DNA from: Fremontodendron californicum
Lineage: Eukaryota; Streptophyta; Magnoliopsida; Malvales; Malvaceae
Reading direction: 5' to 3'
Length of the DNA: 64,000 nt
Assembly: GCA_030761205.1 (NCBI GenBank)
Contig: JAULJL010000048.1
Location: forward strand, 6,315,501 to 6,379,500
Position 1 is the stretch's first letter. Every line of letters starts with the position of its first letter. Below the pieces are notes generated by a model. It did not search any database, had not been told where the DNA came from, and saw only the letters and a list, made by a program, of their open reading frames with translations. Shown here in pieces: positions 21,441-31,400 of this stretch. The position numbers were made by a program, and so were the translations under genes.

Positions 21441-22163
21441 GTTATTACATATGCATTAATTCATTAATACTTAAACAAAAACAAATGGTCAGAAATCGAA
21501 ATTCAGAATACACAAATTTTCTATTATCTTATAAGCCCAAGATTGAAACCAAAACTTTATGTTTATTGAAGTCTCGTTGAGATGTCCAATGGGGAGTATT
21601 GAATTTAAATGTTAATTTTATTTATAATTGAAATAATATTTTTATAAAAGAAAATTTTATTTTGATGTTAGGTTTATAACTAAAATTTTATTTTAAAATT
21701 GTATATTCATAATGAAAAAATTTTACAGCATGGATATTAATGCATTTTAAAATTTCAAATGAGAATATAGGAGTTTTCAAAAAAAAAAATGAACAAAATA
21801 TATTTTATATATAAATATAGACACACGAATAAAAGTACTTATTTTAATTATCAATAGAATTTAGTACACCCACCTTGTGGGTGTTTTTTTTTATATAAAA
21901 AAAAGTTAAATTGGTAGTTTTTATTATATATTTGTATTTTTTTTTTTTTTTGAAGTGGATTGGTTTTTTTAAAAATATATGTGTATAAAAATAAATTAAA
22001 AAATCAAAACATCCCTAATTTTATTTTATTTTATTATAATTTTTGAGTAAATTTTTTAAGTGAGTTGATGTCACAAGTCAAGTGACATCAACTCAATCAG
22101 ACACTTCATATATAACTATAATTACACATACTCATAATGTGAATGAAAATATATCTATATTAT
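21441..22163. other. AT-rich DNA with a MITE-end-like palindrome next to the gypsy insertion
   Basis: No gene. Around 22060-22105 is a palindrome, GAGTTGATGTCAC...GTGACATCAACTC, closely like the ends of the MITE at 36406-36983. It probably belongs to a related MITE whose other parts lie in 21860-22060. The last five bases, ATTAT (22159-22163), are the left copy of the gypsy target duplication. Confidence 0.5.
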
Positions 22164-23347
22164 TGTACACACAAATTTTATGTCAAAAATATGACAAGGA
22201 AAATTTGGAGTCAAATAATATTTTTATTAATCAAACTTTGAGGTTACAATCTCTGAATATTCTTAAAGAAAGAAATCCTTTGATTCTTTTCTTCAGTAAA
22301 ACTTTGATCCAAGGGTCTTCACGACTTAATCTTGAATCGGTGAGATCTGCTTCAAGGGTCTTCTAGACTTGGTCTTGAAAAACAGGAATTATCTCCTTTC
22401 CTTTGATGAACAAGATCGGAGAGCAGCTTCTTAGAGAATTCTCAAGAACAAGCACCGCGTTCTTAGAATTTCTCTAATTTCTTCTTAAGAATTTTGAGAG
22501 GATTTGGCTCTTCAAAATCTTCTTCTCTTCAGGCTTCTGAATTGTGAATTTGTGTTAAGAGGAGGTCTCTATTTATAGTGGTAGCTAGCCAGGTGAAAGA
22601 GAGTTTTAAAAGAACTCATCCTCCTTATTTATCTCTTAATTAATTTAATTAAATTAGAGATAAAGCTTCATTATTTATCCCTTAATTAATTAATTAAATT
22701 AGAGATAAAATATTTATTATTTTTTTATCACTTAATTAATTAATTAAATTAGAGATAAAATATTTATTTATCTCTTAATTAATTAATTAAATTAGAGATA
22801 AAATATTTATTTTTATCACTTAATTAATTTAATTTAATTAGAGATAAAATATTTATTTATCTCTTAATTAATTTAATTTAATTAGAGATAGAACTTTATT
22901 ATTTATCTCTTAATTAATTTAATTTAATTAGAGATAAAAATTTATTATTTATCTCTTAATTAATTTAATTTAATTAGAGATAAAATATTTATTTATCTCT
23001 TAATTAATTTAATTTAATTAGAGATAAAACTTTATTATTTATCTCTTAATTAATTTAATTTAATTAGAGATAAAAATTTATTATTTATCTCTTAATTAAT
23101 TTAATTTAATTAGAGGTAAAATAATTATGACACATGGGTGAAATTTGATTGGATAACCCATGAATCCTTGCAATTTGATTGGTCAAACCATGTGTACATA
23201 TTTAATTAATTATAAAATAATTAATTATAATATGATATTATCAATTTCACATGGTAATGTATAATTTAATTGAAAATTTCTTAATTAAAAGAAATTTCAA
23301 TTAACACGTGGCAATTTGTAATTGGTTATAAATTTTCTCTTTCTACA
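22164..23347 (-). repeat. 3' LTR of Tat-type copy 2
   Basis: It runs TGTACACACAAATT...TTTCTCTTTCTACA on the + strand, and the element reads on the - strand. It contains 11 units of the self-complementary AT-rich array (22625-23125), a TATA box (TATAAATA on the - strand, 22570-22577) and a G-box CACGTG at 23305-23310. Confidence 0.93.
22625..23125 (-). repeat. 11-unit self-complementary AT-rich array in the LTR
   Basis: Units of about 40-50 bp, each with ATCTCTTAATTAATTTAATT followed by AATTAGAGATA, separated by short spacers such as AAATATTTATT. It has four units more than the LTR of copy 1. The matching array lies at 35683-36183 in the other LTR. Confidence 0.85.
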
Positions 23348-23351
23348 AATG

Positions 23352-23360
23352 CCCCCTCAA
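23352..23360 (-). other. Polypurine tract of Tat-type copy 2
   Basis: On the - strand TTGAGGGGG followed by CATT and the LTR start TGTAGAAAGAG. It is identical to the tract of copy 1. Confidence 0.85.
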
Positions 23361-24490
23361 GACTTGGCTACGTACACGAATTTTTTTTTTTTTTTCTTTT
23401 TAGTGTAGCAAGTAGACAAGTCTTGAAATTTATCTACATCAATTAATTATCTTCATATAATTTTGTATATGAGACGAAAAAATTGATTTAGCAAATATAA
23501 TTTTCTATGCATCAAAATGGACCATGAATGGAAGATCGGCCCACCCTAAATGGTTTAGCAAAAAAATGGATATTGGGTGTTGGGCCAACATTGGCCTACG
23601 TATGGCAATATTAGCCTACATAACAAAAAAATGGTTTTAAGTCAAACTCTTTTTTTTTTTTTAAAGAGTTTGACTTGGTGAAGGAACCCAATAGCCCATG
23701 CAAAATATAGTTCACAGCTTGAAGACTTCCTACAGCTCCAAAGAATTTGAGTTTGATCTAATCGCTTCTTTGCTCAAATTAATTTCAATTAAAACTCAAC
23801 TTCTAGTTTTAAAGAAATTCTAATGCAATTAGAAGTTCTATTCCTTGACCACATGGGACTTGAATTATTTCCCCTATAAAAGCAAGGCCTTCTCAAGCTA
23901 ATTTGCATATCAAATTAATTGTCAAAGGTTGCTACGTTGAAGAGCTTAATCAAGTGAGTTCTTTTTTTTTTTTTTTTTTTAATTATGAATAAAATCTCTT
24001 TTTTTTTTTTTTTTTTTGTTATCGTAAAACTTGTAACAAAGCCATCTCGATCGAATCGACGACCCCTCTGCCATCGATTAATATATTCTCCACCCCTCCA
24101 TAAAAAATCCAAGCCAGACGAGATAGGCCTCGGCAGTTTCTTGAAGATTAGTGTACATGGCCTTCACGTAAATTTCTATAGCAGCTTTGATCAAATCATT
24201 CAATATATTCTTTGATGATGTCACCACATGCACTGGGCCCCATCCACATTTGAAAATTAGTGTACATGGAAGAATTAACCCTTAAGTGTAATACTTCAAA
24301 AGAATTATCAAAAGCTTGCCTGCCGATGCACTGCACCACATGTAATATATTCTTTGATGATGTCACCACATGCACTGCGCATGTTTGGGGATGAATGCCA
24401 TCTTCTGCCAGATTCTTCTCCAACAGCTTTGCCTGCTGAAGTTCTTCCCGAGCTTCTGCCAGTTTTCCATCTCTTTTTTTTTTTTTTATT

Positions 24491-24521
<31 letters not shown>

Positions 24522-24771
24522 TTTTTTTTTTTTTGGCTTCTTCATGGCATCCATTAATGAAGCCACTGGCTCATTAAATCAACATGCATGTTGACACCTA
24601 GCACCATAATCTTGCATTTATTTCTAAGCCATGCATAATATTCTTTTACTTGTCACCTTTCATATTTATTTGTGAATTACATGCCTTTTGACAAAATATA
24701 ATTTCACTATGCTTGCTTGCGCCACTTGTTAACTTTTTTTTCAAGCTTTTTTTTTTTTTTTTTTTACTAAG

Positions 24772-24803
<32 letters not shown>

Positions 24804-24865
24804 ATTTTTAATTCTCTACCTACTTTGACATTTTTTTTGTTTGTTTTTGTTTTTGTAGAATCATC
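23361..24865 (-). other. Spacer and cargo region of Tat-type copy 2
   Basis: 23361-23960 is shared with copy 1. 23965-24760 differs from copy 1 and looks foreign. A 34-bp phrase beginning AATATATTCTTTGATGATGT occurs at about 24200 and again at about 24342. On the - strand near 24475-24375 a coding-like coiled-coil segment reads DGKLAEAREELQQAKLLEKN, parent unknown. Long T tracts (23962-24017), an ATT microsatellite (24487-24522) and an AT microsatellite (24771-24806) are also present. Confidence 0.5.
24830..24858 (+). promoter_or_regulatory. Candidate 3' splice site upstream of the antisense ORF
   Basis: TTTTTTTTGTTTGTTTTTG followed by TTTTTGTAG ends 7 nt before the ATG at 24866. It has the form of a polypyrimidine tract plus acceptor AG and is conserved in copy 1 (2363-2395). 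An AT-rich TATA-like stretch lies at 24771-24806. Confidence 0.4.
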
Positions 24866-27655
24866 ATGGTTTACTTCAAAGATCACAAAGATTATCTTGT
24901 GATTCTTTCCAAGGAAGACGAAGACATAAAAGAAGGATTATATCTCTCCATCGACAAGCCCATATCGGGTAGATATAAATCCGCTTGGAAATCATTTGAT
25001 TTTCCAACCACTTTGGAAGATTGGTCGATAGAACTTTCTCCAACATCACAATCTTCTCCAAAGGCGAGATCTCTTCAGTCTAATCTTCACGTCAATACTT
25101 CTAATCATGAGAAGTTTGACACGTTGGGAAGCCGTATCACTTCCGAAAAATCATATTGGGGATTTTCCTTCAAGATTTTTGGAGAGTTTGGTTACATACC
25201 AAAGTACTGGGAATGGACTGAAGATGTGTTATATCACTTCAACAAAAATTTAACGACTATTAGTATATATGATGCAGTTTATGCATCATTATACACTTAT
25301 GATCACAACAAGGACGTCATTCGCGCTTTTTGTGAAGCTTGGTGCCCGGCTACCAACACTCTCCACCTTGCTACTGGGGAAGCTTCCATCTCCTTATGGG
25401 ATCTTTATAGACTAGGCGGTTTACCTATTCACGGCATATTTTATGATGAAGTCATTCCTTGTGCTGCCGAATTGACTGGCTTTGATAACAAGGGAAGATT
25501 CATCCCGAGATGTTGTGAATATCTATTTGCTGCATTCCATCTTTTGAAGCAAGGCAAGGAGGATAAGGTGTCTATTGAGGATTGGATCAATTTTTGGTTT
25601 CAAGGGAAATTGCGTTACACCAAACCACCTGCTCGAAAAACAAAGAAGCTTGTTCGTCCAAAAGCTACACATAACCCTACTGGGATTCTTCGAAAATACC
25701 AAGGTCGGGGAATGGCAGGAGATGGAGCATTCACTGCACTTGGAATCAAAGACAGTTTAACAACCGACACTTATTTAGCTGCCTTCATTTCTTGTTGGAT
25801 TTGTGTTTTTGTTTTTCCAAGTAAAGATTCAGAATTTGTTCGGCCAGAGACATTTAAGATAGCCAGCCTGATGGCGATTGGGAGAACTGTTAATCTCGCG
25901 GTCCCGGTGTTAGCCAATATTTACCATGGACTAAACCGAATTACACTTTCTGCTCAAGCGGGCTCTTCAGATGCGTGTTTTCCAATTCACTATATTTATG
26001 GGTGGCTAAGTTATTACTTCCGGACTCACTTTCAAAATCCAGATGATGTATATGGGCCTTTGATGAGCAAGTTTTCAGGAGAAGGTGGAGCCAAATACTT
26101 TGAGGATTATGATGCCCGCAAGTTAATTCATAGTGGCATAGTGTGGAATGCTAACTTATATCCCAGGAATAGAGATGAAGTGATTGTTGATGATGACACT
26201 CTTAGTAAGATCAATCATGGCTACCTTGTTAATGTTCGTTCGAGCTATTTGCCTGCCCGATGTAACCAGGCCATCATTGTGGAACCTTACAGTCCTCATC
26301 GATTTGGGAGACAATTTGGGTTTTGTCAAGATATTCCCGGAGCTCTTAAGGAAGACATTCGTTCTGGATCTGTGGATGATTTATGTAGGTTTTGGAGAAT
26401 TTGCACTCGTTCTCATACAAAGTCCATATTGATCTCTCCAGCTCGCTCTCTAAATCCTAATGATCATACGACCGCAAGATACATGGAATGGTGGTCGAAA
26501 GTTCATGAGCCCTATCTTGAGCATTCTATTGATATTTTGATTTCGAGCATCCGTACATCACCGTCAAGGAGAAGAAAACCTCCCAAGGATGTTAAGAAAA
26601 AGTCTTTAGAGATTTCGCAAGACAAATCCAATAAAGCCAAAGTCTCTTCCACCATAGATTTAACAGAGGAGCATGTGAAGACTTCACAAGAAGTTCATCG
26701 ATCAGTGTCATTAGTTGATGAAGGACAAAGGGTTTTACCAAAAATCATCGAAGGGAAGCATAATGTGACCGTTGAAGATTCAATTGATGAGAGTGATCAT
26801 GAAAGACATTGGAAGCGAACCAGGCCAAGGAAATCCTTTCAAGGTGATATATCCCCCGCCAAAAGTGAAGCTTCAGTTTCTAGTTCGCATGAGTTCAACA
26901 AACTTGCAGCTAAGATCAGGAATAATGTTTCAAGTACCGTTCCCAACCAAGAAGATGCTTGCCCTAATGTGATTGTTGATAATACTTCTCCTATAGTGAA
27001 GACTCCCACAGGCCCTCATGTTGAAGCTAGTCATCTCGCCCTTCCAGAATTTTCTAAGTTTAGTGCTGAAAAAGTGATATCTGATAGTCAGTTGAAGCTT
27101 GCAACTATTTTGTGGGAAAGCATTCAACCAAGGATTATTCGCGCTTCTTTTGATCGGGTTTCTTCACTTAGTGGTGATGTTCACAAGATCTTTGATGCAA
27201 TAGAAGCAATCAAGTCCGTTGATTCATCCTTATTGAAAGGCATGGTGGAAGACTACTTTACACAAGTCCAAAAGTTTAATCAGCTTGAATCTTCCATTTC
27301 TTCATCCAAGGATAGAATTGAAAGACTTCAAGTACTTGAAATTCGACTTAAAGATTCAATGTTACTTGAACATAAGACTGTTGAGAACCTTAACACCCTG
27401 CAGTCGAACTTGGCAGATATAGAACATGAGTTCATTACTTTGCAACGCAAAAAACATAGACTTGAGTCTTCGCTCCAAGAAACTGAAGATGAACTGAAAA
27501 GAAGAAGAACCGACACCTCCAAGATTCGTGAAGAGATGAATTCTGTTGAGTCTATTACTACCCTTACTGAGGATGAAGCCAAGAACTTAGATTTGTTGCG
27601 AAATATGTTGGAAGCCTCTCGAGACGACTTGATGAATTTCAAATGGAAGCCCTGA
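24866..27655 (+). CDS. Antisense plant-mobile-domain protein with C-terminal coiled coil (929 aa)
   Basis: A single open frame from ATG 24866 to TGA 27653-27655, on the strand opposite to the retrotransposon that carries it. Residues about 100-545 match the plant mobile domain family: GYIPKYWEWTEDVLYHF, IRAFCEAWCPATNTLHLATG, SISLWDLYRLGGLPIHG, GDGAFTALGIKDSL, RYMEWWSKVHE. Residues about 560-760 are basic and Ser/Lys-rich, including RRRKPPKDVKKKS, and are probably disordered with nuclear localisation signals. Residues about 770-929 are a long heptad-rich coiled coil. In host proteins of this family (MAIN, MAIL1) the domain acts in nuclear processes including silencing. Here the function is unknown. 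The start is supported by the same ATG in copy 1 and by the splice-like AG just before it. Confidence 0.85.
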   Translation: MVYFKDHKDYLVILSKEDEDIKEGLYLSIDKPISGRYKSAWKSFDFPTTLEDWSIELSPTSQSSPKARSLQSNLHVNTSNHEKFDTLGSRITSEKSYWGFSFKIFGEFGYIPKYWEWTEDVLYHFNKNLTTISIYDAVYASLYTYDHNKDVIRAFCEAWCPATNTLHLATGEASISLWDLYRLGGLPIHGIFYDEVIPCAAELTGFDNKGRFIPRCCEYLFAAFHLLKQGKEDKVSIEDWINFWFQGKLRYTKPPARKTKKLVRPKATHNPTGILRKYQGRGMAGDGAFTALGIKDSLTTDTYLAAFISCWICVFVFPSKDSEFVRPETFKIASLMAIGRTVNLAVPVLANIYHGLNRITLSAQAGSSDACFPIHYIYGWLSYYFRTHFQNPDDVYGPLMSKFSGEGGAKYFEDYDARKLIHSGIVWNANLYPRNRDEVIVDDDTLSKINHGYLVNVRSSYLPARCNQAIIVEPYSPHRFGRQFGFCQDIPGALKEDIRSGSVDDLCRFWRICTRSHTKSILISPARSLNPNDHTTARYMEWWSKVHEPYLEHSIDILISSIRTSPSRRRKPPKDVKKKSLEISQDKSNKAKVSSTIDLTEEHVKTSQEVHRSVSLVDEGQRVLPKIIEGKHNVTVEDSIDESDHERHWKRTRPRKSFQGDISPAKSEASVSSSHEFNKLAAKIRNNVSSTVPNQEDACPNVIVDNTSPIVKTPTGPHVEASHLALPEFSKFSAEKVISDSQLKLATILWESIQPRIIRASFDRVSSLSGDVHKIFDAIEAIKSVDSSLLKGMVEDYFTQVQKFNQLESSISSSKDRIERLQVLEIRLKDSMLLEHKTVENLNTLQSNLADIEHEFITLQRKKHRLESSLQETEDELKRRRTDTSKIREEMNSVESITTLTEDEAKNLDLLRNMLEASRDDLMNFKWKP

Positions 27656-28218
27656 CTCCCTTTTGATGTAACTTTTTTTTTTTTTCAAATTTATATTAGT
27701 TCTTAGGCTTGCTAGTTTTTTTATTTTATTTTTTTTTATTGTAAGTTCTTTTCAAGTTTGAAATGAAGTTAAATTTATTTTTCTCCATATATCATCTTTC
27801 TTTTGCACTTTCTGAAGCATTTTTGCATCATGTATGGACTACAAATTAAATTCCCAAAGATCTTTAATTTGGAAAAGGTTTGTTTTACTTGAAAAATAAT
27901 TTGAATCATGAAATTTGAATGGAGAATTATCATGATACTTTCAAGTGAACAAAAGATAATATTTGAATCAATTTTTTTTTTTTGGACTGAACTTGGCAAT
28001 GAAACCAAGCTGCCTACGTACCCTCGAATTTGAAGGATCAAGTCATAACGTAGTTCATCAATTTTTTTTTTTTTTTTTTGTGCCCTAACTTTTGCCTAAG
28101 TTGTCCTAGAAAGGATTTTCAACATAGCGGGCTTTTTTTTTTTTTGATGTACAGGTTAAGCTCGTGTTTAGGAGCAACATACAACAGTTTAAGCTCTTGC
28201 TTAGGAGCAATATCTTCT
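27656..28218. other. Region between antisense ORF and pol end
   Basis: Non-coding. It would be 3' UTR for both converging frames. T-rich runs occur at 27672-27685, 27970-27982, 28062-28079 and 28132-28144. The phrase AAGCTGCCTACGTACCCTCG (28007-28026) with AACGTAGTTC (28047-28056) is a motif I have seen recur in plant Tat-type elements. A 36-bp direct duplication containing TTAAGCTC-TG-TTAGGAGCAA lies at 28158-28210. Confidence 0.45.
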
Positions 28219-28221
28219 TTA

Positions 28222-28464
28222 AGCATAGTAACGCTTCAAAAACTTTCCATTGATCGGTCCGACTTTGACACCATCTTGATCAACGATCTTATAGGCACCA
28301 TTGGTATAAACTTCTCGAACAACGTATGGTCCATCCCATTTTGAAAGGAACTTGTTGCCAATACGATGTGAAGTATTTATGGGTCTTCTTACAGCAAGGA
28401 CTAAATCTCCAACTTGGAAAGATCGCTGCTTGACTTTCTTATTAAAAGCTTTGGATAGTCGAGC
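28222..28464 (-). pseudogene. Detached C-terminus of the pol polyprotein (after an in-frame stop)
   Basis: Directly after the TAA at 28467-28465 the same frame continues for 81 codons to TAA 28221-28219. It begins ARLSKAFNKKVKQRSFQVGD and contains KWDGPYVVREV and GKFLKRYYA. This is the basic C-terminal DNA-binding part normally joined to integrase in gypsy elements. The stop sits where a glutamine codon would be expected, so a single C-to-T change explains it. It could also be suppressed by readthrough, but nothing in the sequence supports that. Confidence 0.78.
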
Positions 28465-31400
28465 TTAATAGCACTCCAAGCGTTGTTGGGCTTCCAACCT
28501 TTTCTCATCCAGCGCTTCTAATTCTTCCAAACGTAAGCGTACATTGTCTTCACTAGAAAGATCTTCCTGGATTGCAATCCTTAATGACGGAATTTGTCGC
28601 TCAAGTGGTAGAACAGCTTCCACACCATAAACAAGTGCATATGGAGTGGCTTGAGTTGGTGTGCGATATGTAGTTCGATAAGCCCACAGAGCTTCTCCTA
28701 TCCTTTCATGCCAATCTTTCTTTGAACGGTTAACAACTTTCTTGAGAAGATTGCACAAAGTCTTGTTAAAAGCTTCTGCTAATCCGTTTGCTGGAGCATG
28801 GTACATTGAAGACTTGTGCTGCTTGAAGTCAAACTGTGCACATAATTTACTCATGTCAAACTGCTTCCCATTATCAGTTATGATGTGACGAGGTACACCA
28901 TACCGATAAATGATGTTTGTTCTGATAAAAGTTGCAACAGTTTCTTTTTTTGCTTCCCTGTAAGGTGCCACTTCTGCCCACTTTGAAAAGTAGTCTGTAG
29001 CGGCAAGTATATACATATGCCCTAGTGAACTCTTAGGTAATGGTCCTACCAAATCAAGTCCCCAAGCATCGAAAGGCCAAGATGTGACTGTCGGATGTAA
29101 TGGTTCAGGAGGTTGATGGATGAAGTTTGCATGAAACTGACAAGCTTGACATTTTTTGGAGTAGTCCATACTATCCTTTACCATTGTTGGCCAGTAGTAT
29201 CCCATTCTTTTTATCTGAAAGTGCAATTTAGCTCCAGACTGATGTGCACCACAAATTCCTGAATGAGCTTCTTGTAAGGTTTTGGATACTTCATCTTCTC
29301 CTAAACATCGAAGGAAGACACCATCAAAAGAGCGGCGATAGAGCGTACCTTTGAAGTAAATAAATCGAGGAGCTCGACGTTTCACTTCTGTTTTATGCCT
29401 TGGATCATTGGGTAGCTTCCCATGCTCCAAATAATCAATCAATGGTTGTCTCCAATCTTCTTTTTCAACTTCGCAAACTGAAACAACATTGGATTCCGTA
29501 TTGCCATCTTTAAAATCAACTGGAGGTAAAATCCATCGTTTGCAAAGAGGGACTTTTACTTCTACACTTGGCATGGCAAGAGCTGATGCTAGATTAGCTA
29601 GAGAATCTGCTTGCTTGTTCTCTTTTCTTGGTACATGTTCCAAGCTTACATTGTCAAACCATTCCAAAATCTTCTTTGCATAGTTGACGTATGGTAAGAG
29701 GTCGGGCTTCTTAACTTCATAAAGTGAAAGAAGTTGGTTGATGACCAATTTGGAATCCCCAAACACTTTAAGTTGAGTGATCTTCATATCCACTGCCATT
29801 TCCAATCCAATGATCAGAGCTTGGTATTCTGCTACATTGTTGGAACAGTTTTCAATGAGAGTAAATGCATAAGGCAATACATCTCCTTCTGAAGTGACAA
29901 AGACAACACCTGCTCCAGCTCCATCTTGACGGGCAGCCCCATCGAAGAATAGTTTCCATGGCCTGGGAATTTCGATGAAAAGAACATCTTCATCTGGGAG
30001 ATCTTCAGAGAATTCCCAATCATCTGGAATCGGATGGTTTGCAAGGAAATCGGCAAGTGCTTGCCCTTTAACGGCCTTTTGTGGAATATAAGTAATATCG
30101 AACTCTTGTAGCAAAAGAGCCCACTTTGCCAATCTTCCACTGAGCACAGACTTGGACATGAGATATTTGAGGGGATCTGCTCGCGAAATCAAACGAACAG
30201 AATGAGCTTGCAAATAATGCCTCAGCTTTTTAACTGCAAACATCAATGACAAGCAAGTCTTTTCAATGGGAGAATAATTTAATTCAGCACCATTAAGAGT
30301 TCTACTAAGATAGTAGAGTGCAGTTTCTTTTCCTTCATCATTTTCTTGTGCCAATAATGCTCCTAAGGAACATTCTTGTGCAGCAATATAAAGGATTAAC
30401 GGCTGTCCTGGTATAGGTGCCTTCAGAATAGGTGGTTGTAACAAAAAGGTCTTAATGCTCTTAAAAGCATTACTGCAGGCTTCATCCCAGACAAAAGGGA
30501 CATCCTTCTTCATTAGCCGGCTAAATGGTTGACATCGACCAGCCAAGTTTGAGATAAAACGTCGGATATATGCCAATCTTCCTTGGAGACTTTTAAGTTC
30601 ATGAAGATTGCGCGGTTCAGGCATTTTCATGATTGCATCTATTTTTGATTGATCGATCTCAATCCCACGATGTCGTACGATGAACCCCAAAAACTTGCCC
30701 GAGGATACTCCGAACGCACACTTGAGCGGATTCATCTTCAATTGGTATCTACGCAATCTTTCAAACACTTGGCGAAGATCAGCAAGATGATTGGATTTTT
30801 CCTTTGACTTCACTACCAAGTCATCAACATAACATTCGACATTTTTGTGAAGCATATCATCAAAGATCTTTTGCATTGCTCTTTGATAAGTAGCCCCTGC
30901 ATTCTTTAACCCAAACGGCATAACTTTGTAACAGTATATTCCTTTTGGAGTTCGAAATGCGGTAAGTTCTTCATCTCTTGGAGCCATACGAATTTGATTA
31001 TAACCAGACGATCCATCCATAAATGACAAAGCTTCACGGCCAGTTGTAGCATCAACCATTATTTCTGTTATAGGGAGAGGAAAGTCGTCCTTTGGACAAG
31101 CATTGTTCAAGTCTCGAAAATCTACACAAACTCGAAGTTGACCATTTTTCTTTCTCACTGGAACAATATTTGAGATCCAAGTGGGATACTTGACTTCTCT
31201 AATAAAGTCAGCTTTGATGAGCTTATTGACCTCAGCTTCAATTTGGGGGATCAAGTCAGGATGGAAGCGTCGTTGAGCTTGTTTGATAGGCCGGACACTT
31301 TTCTTGACAGCCAGATGATGCATAGCTACTTTTGGATCAAGTCCCGGCATTTCTTTGTAAGTCCAAGCAAAGATATCTCGATACTCTATCAAAAGATCAA

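Noticed and set aside
22625..23125. Regularly spaced repeats that could suggest a CRISPR-like array
   Set aside because: The spacers are themselves near-identical A/T runs, the array lies within an LTR and is repeated in the other LTR, and the host is a plant.
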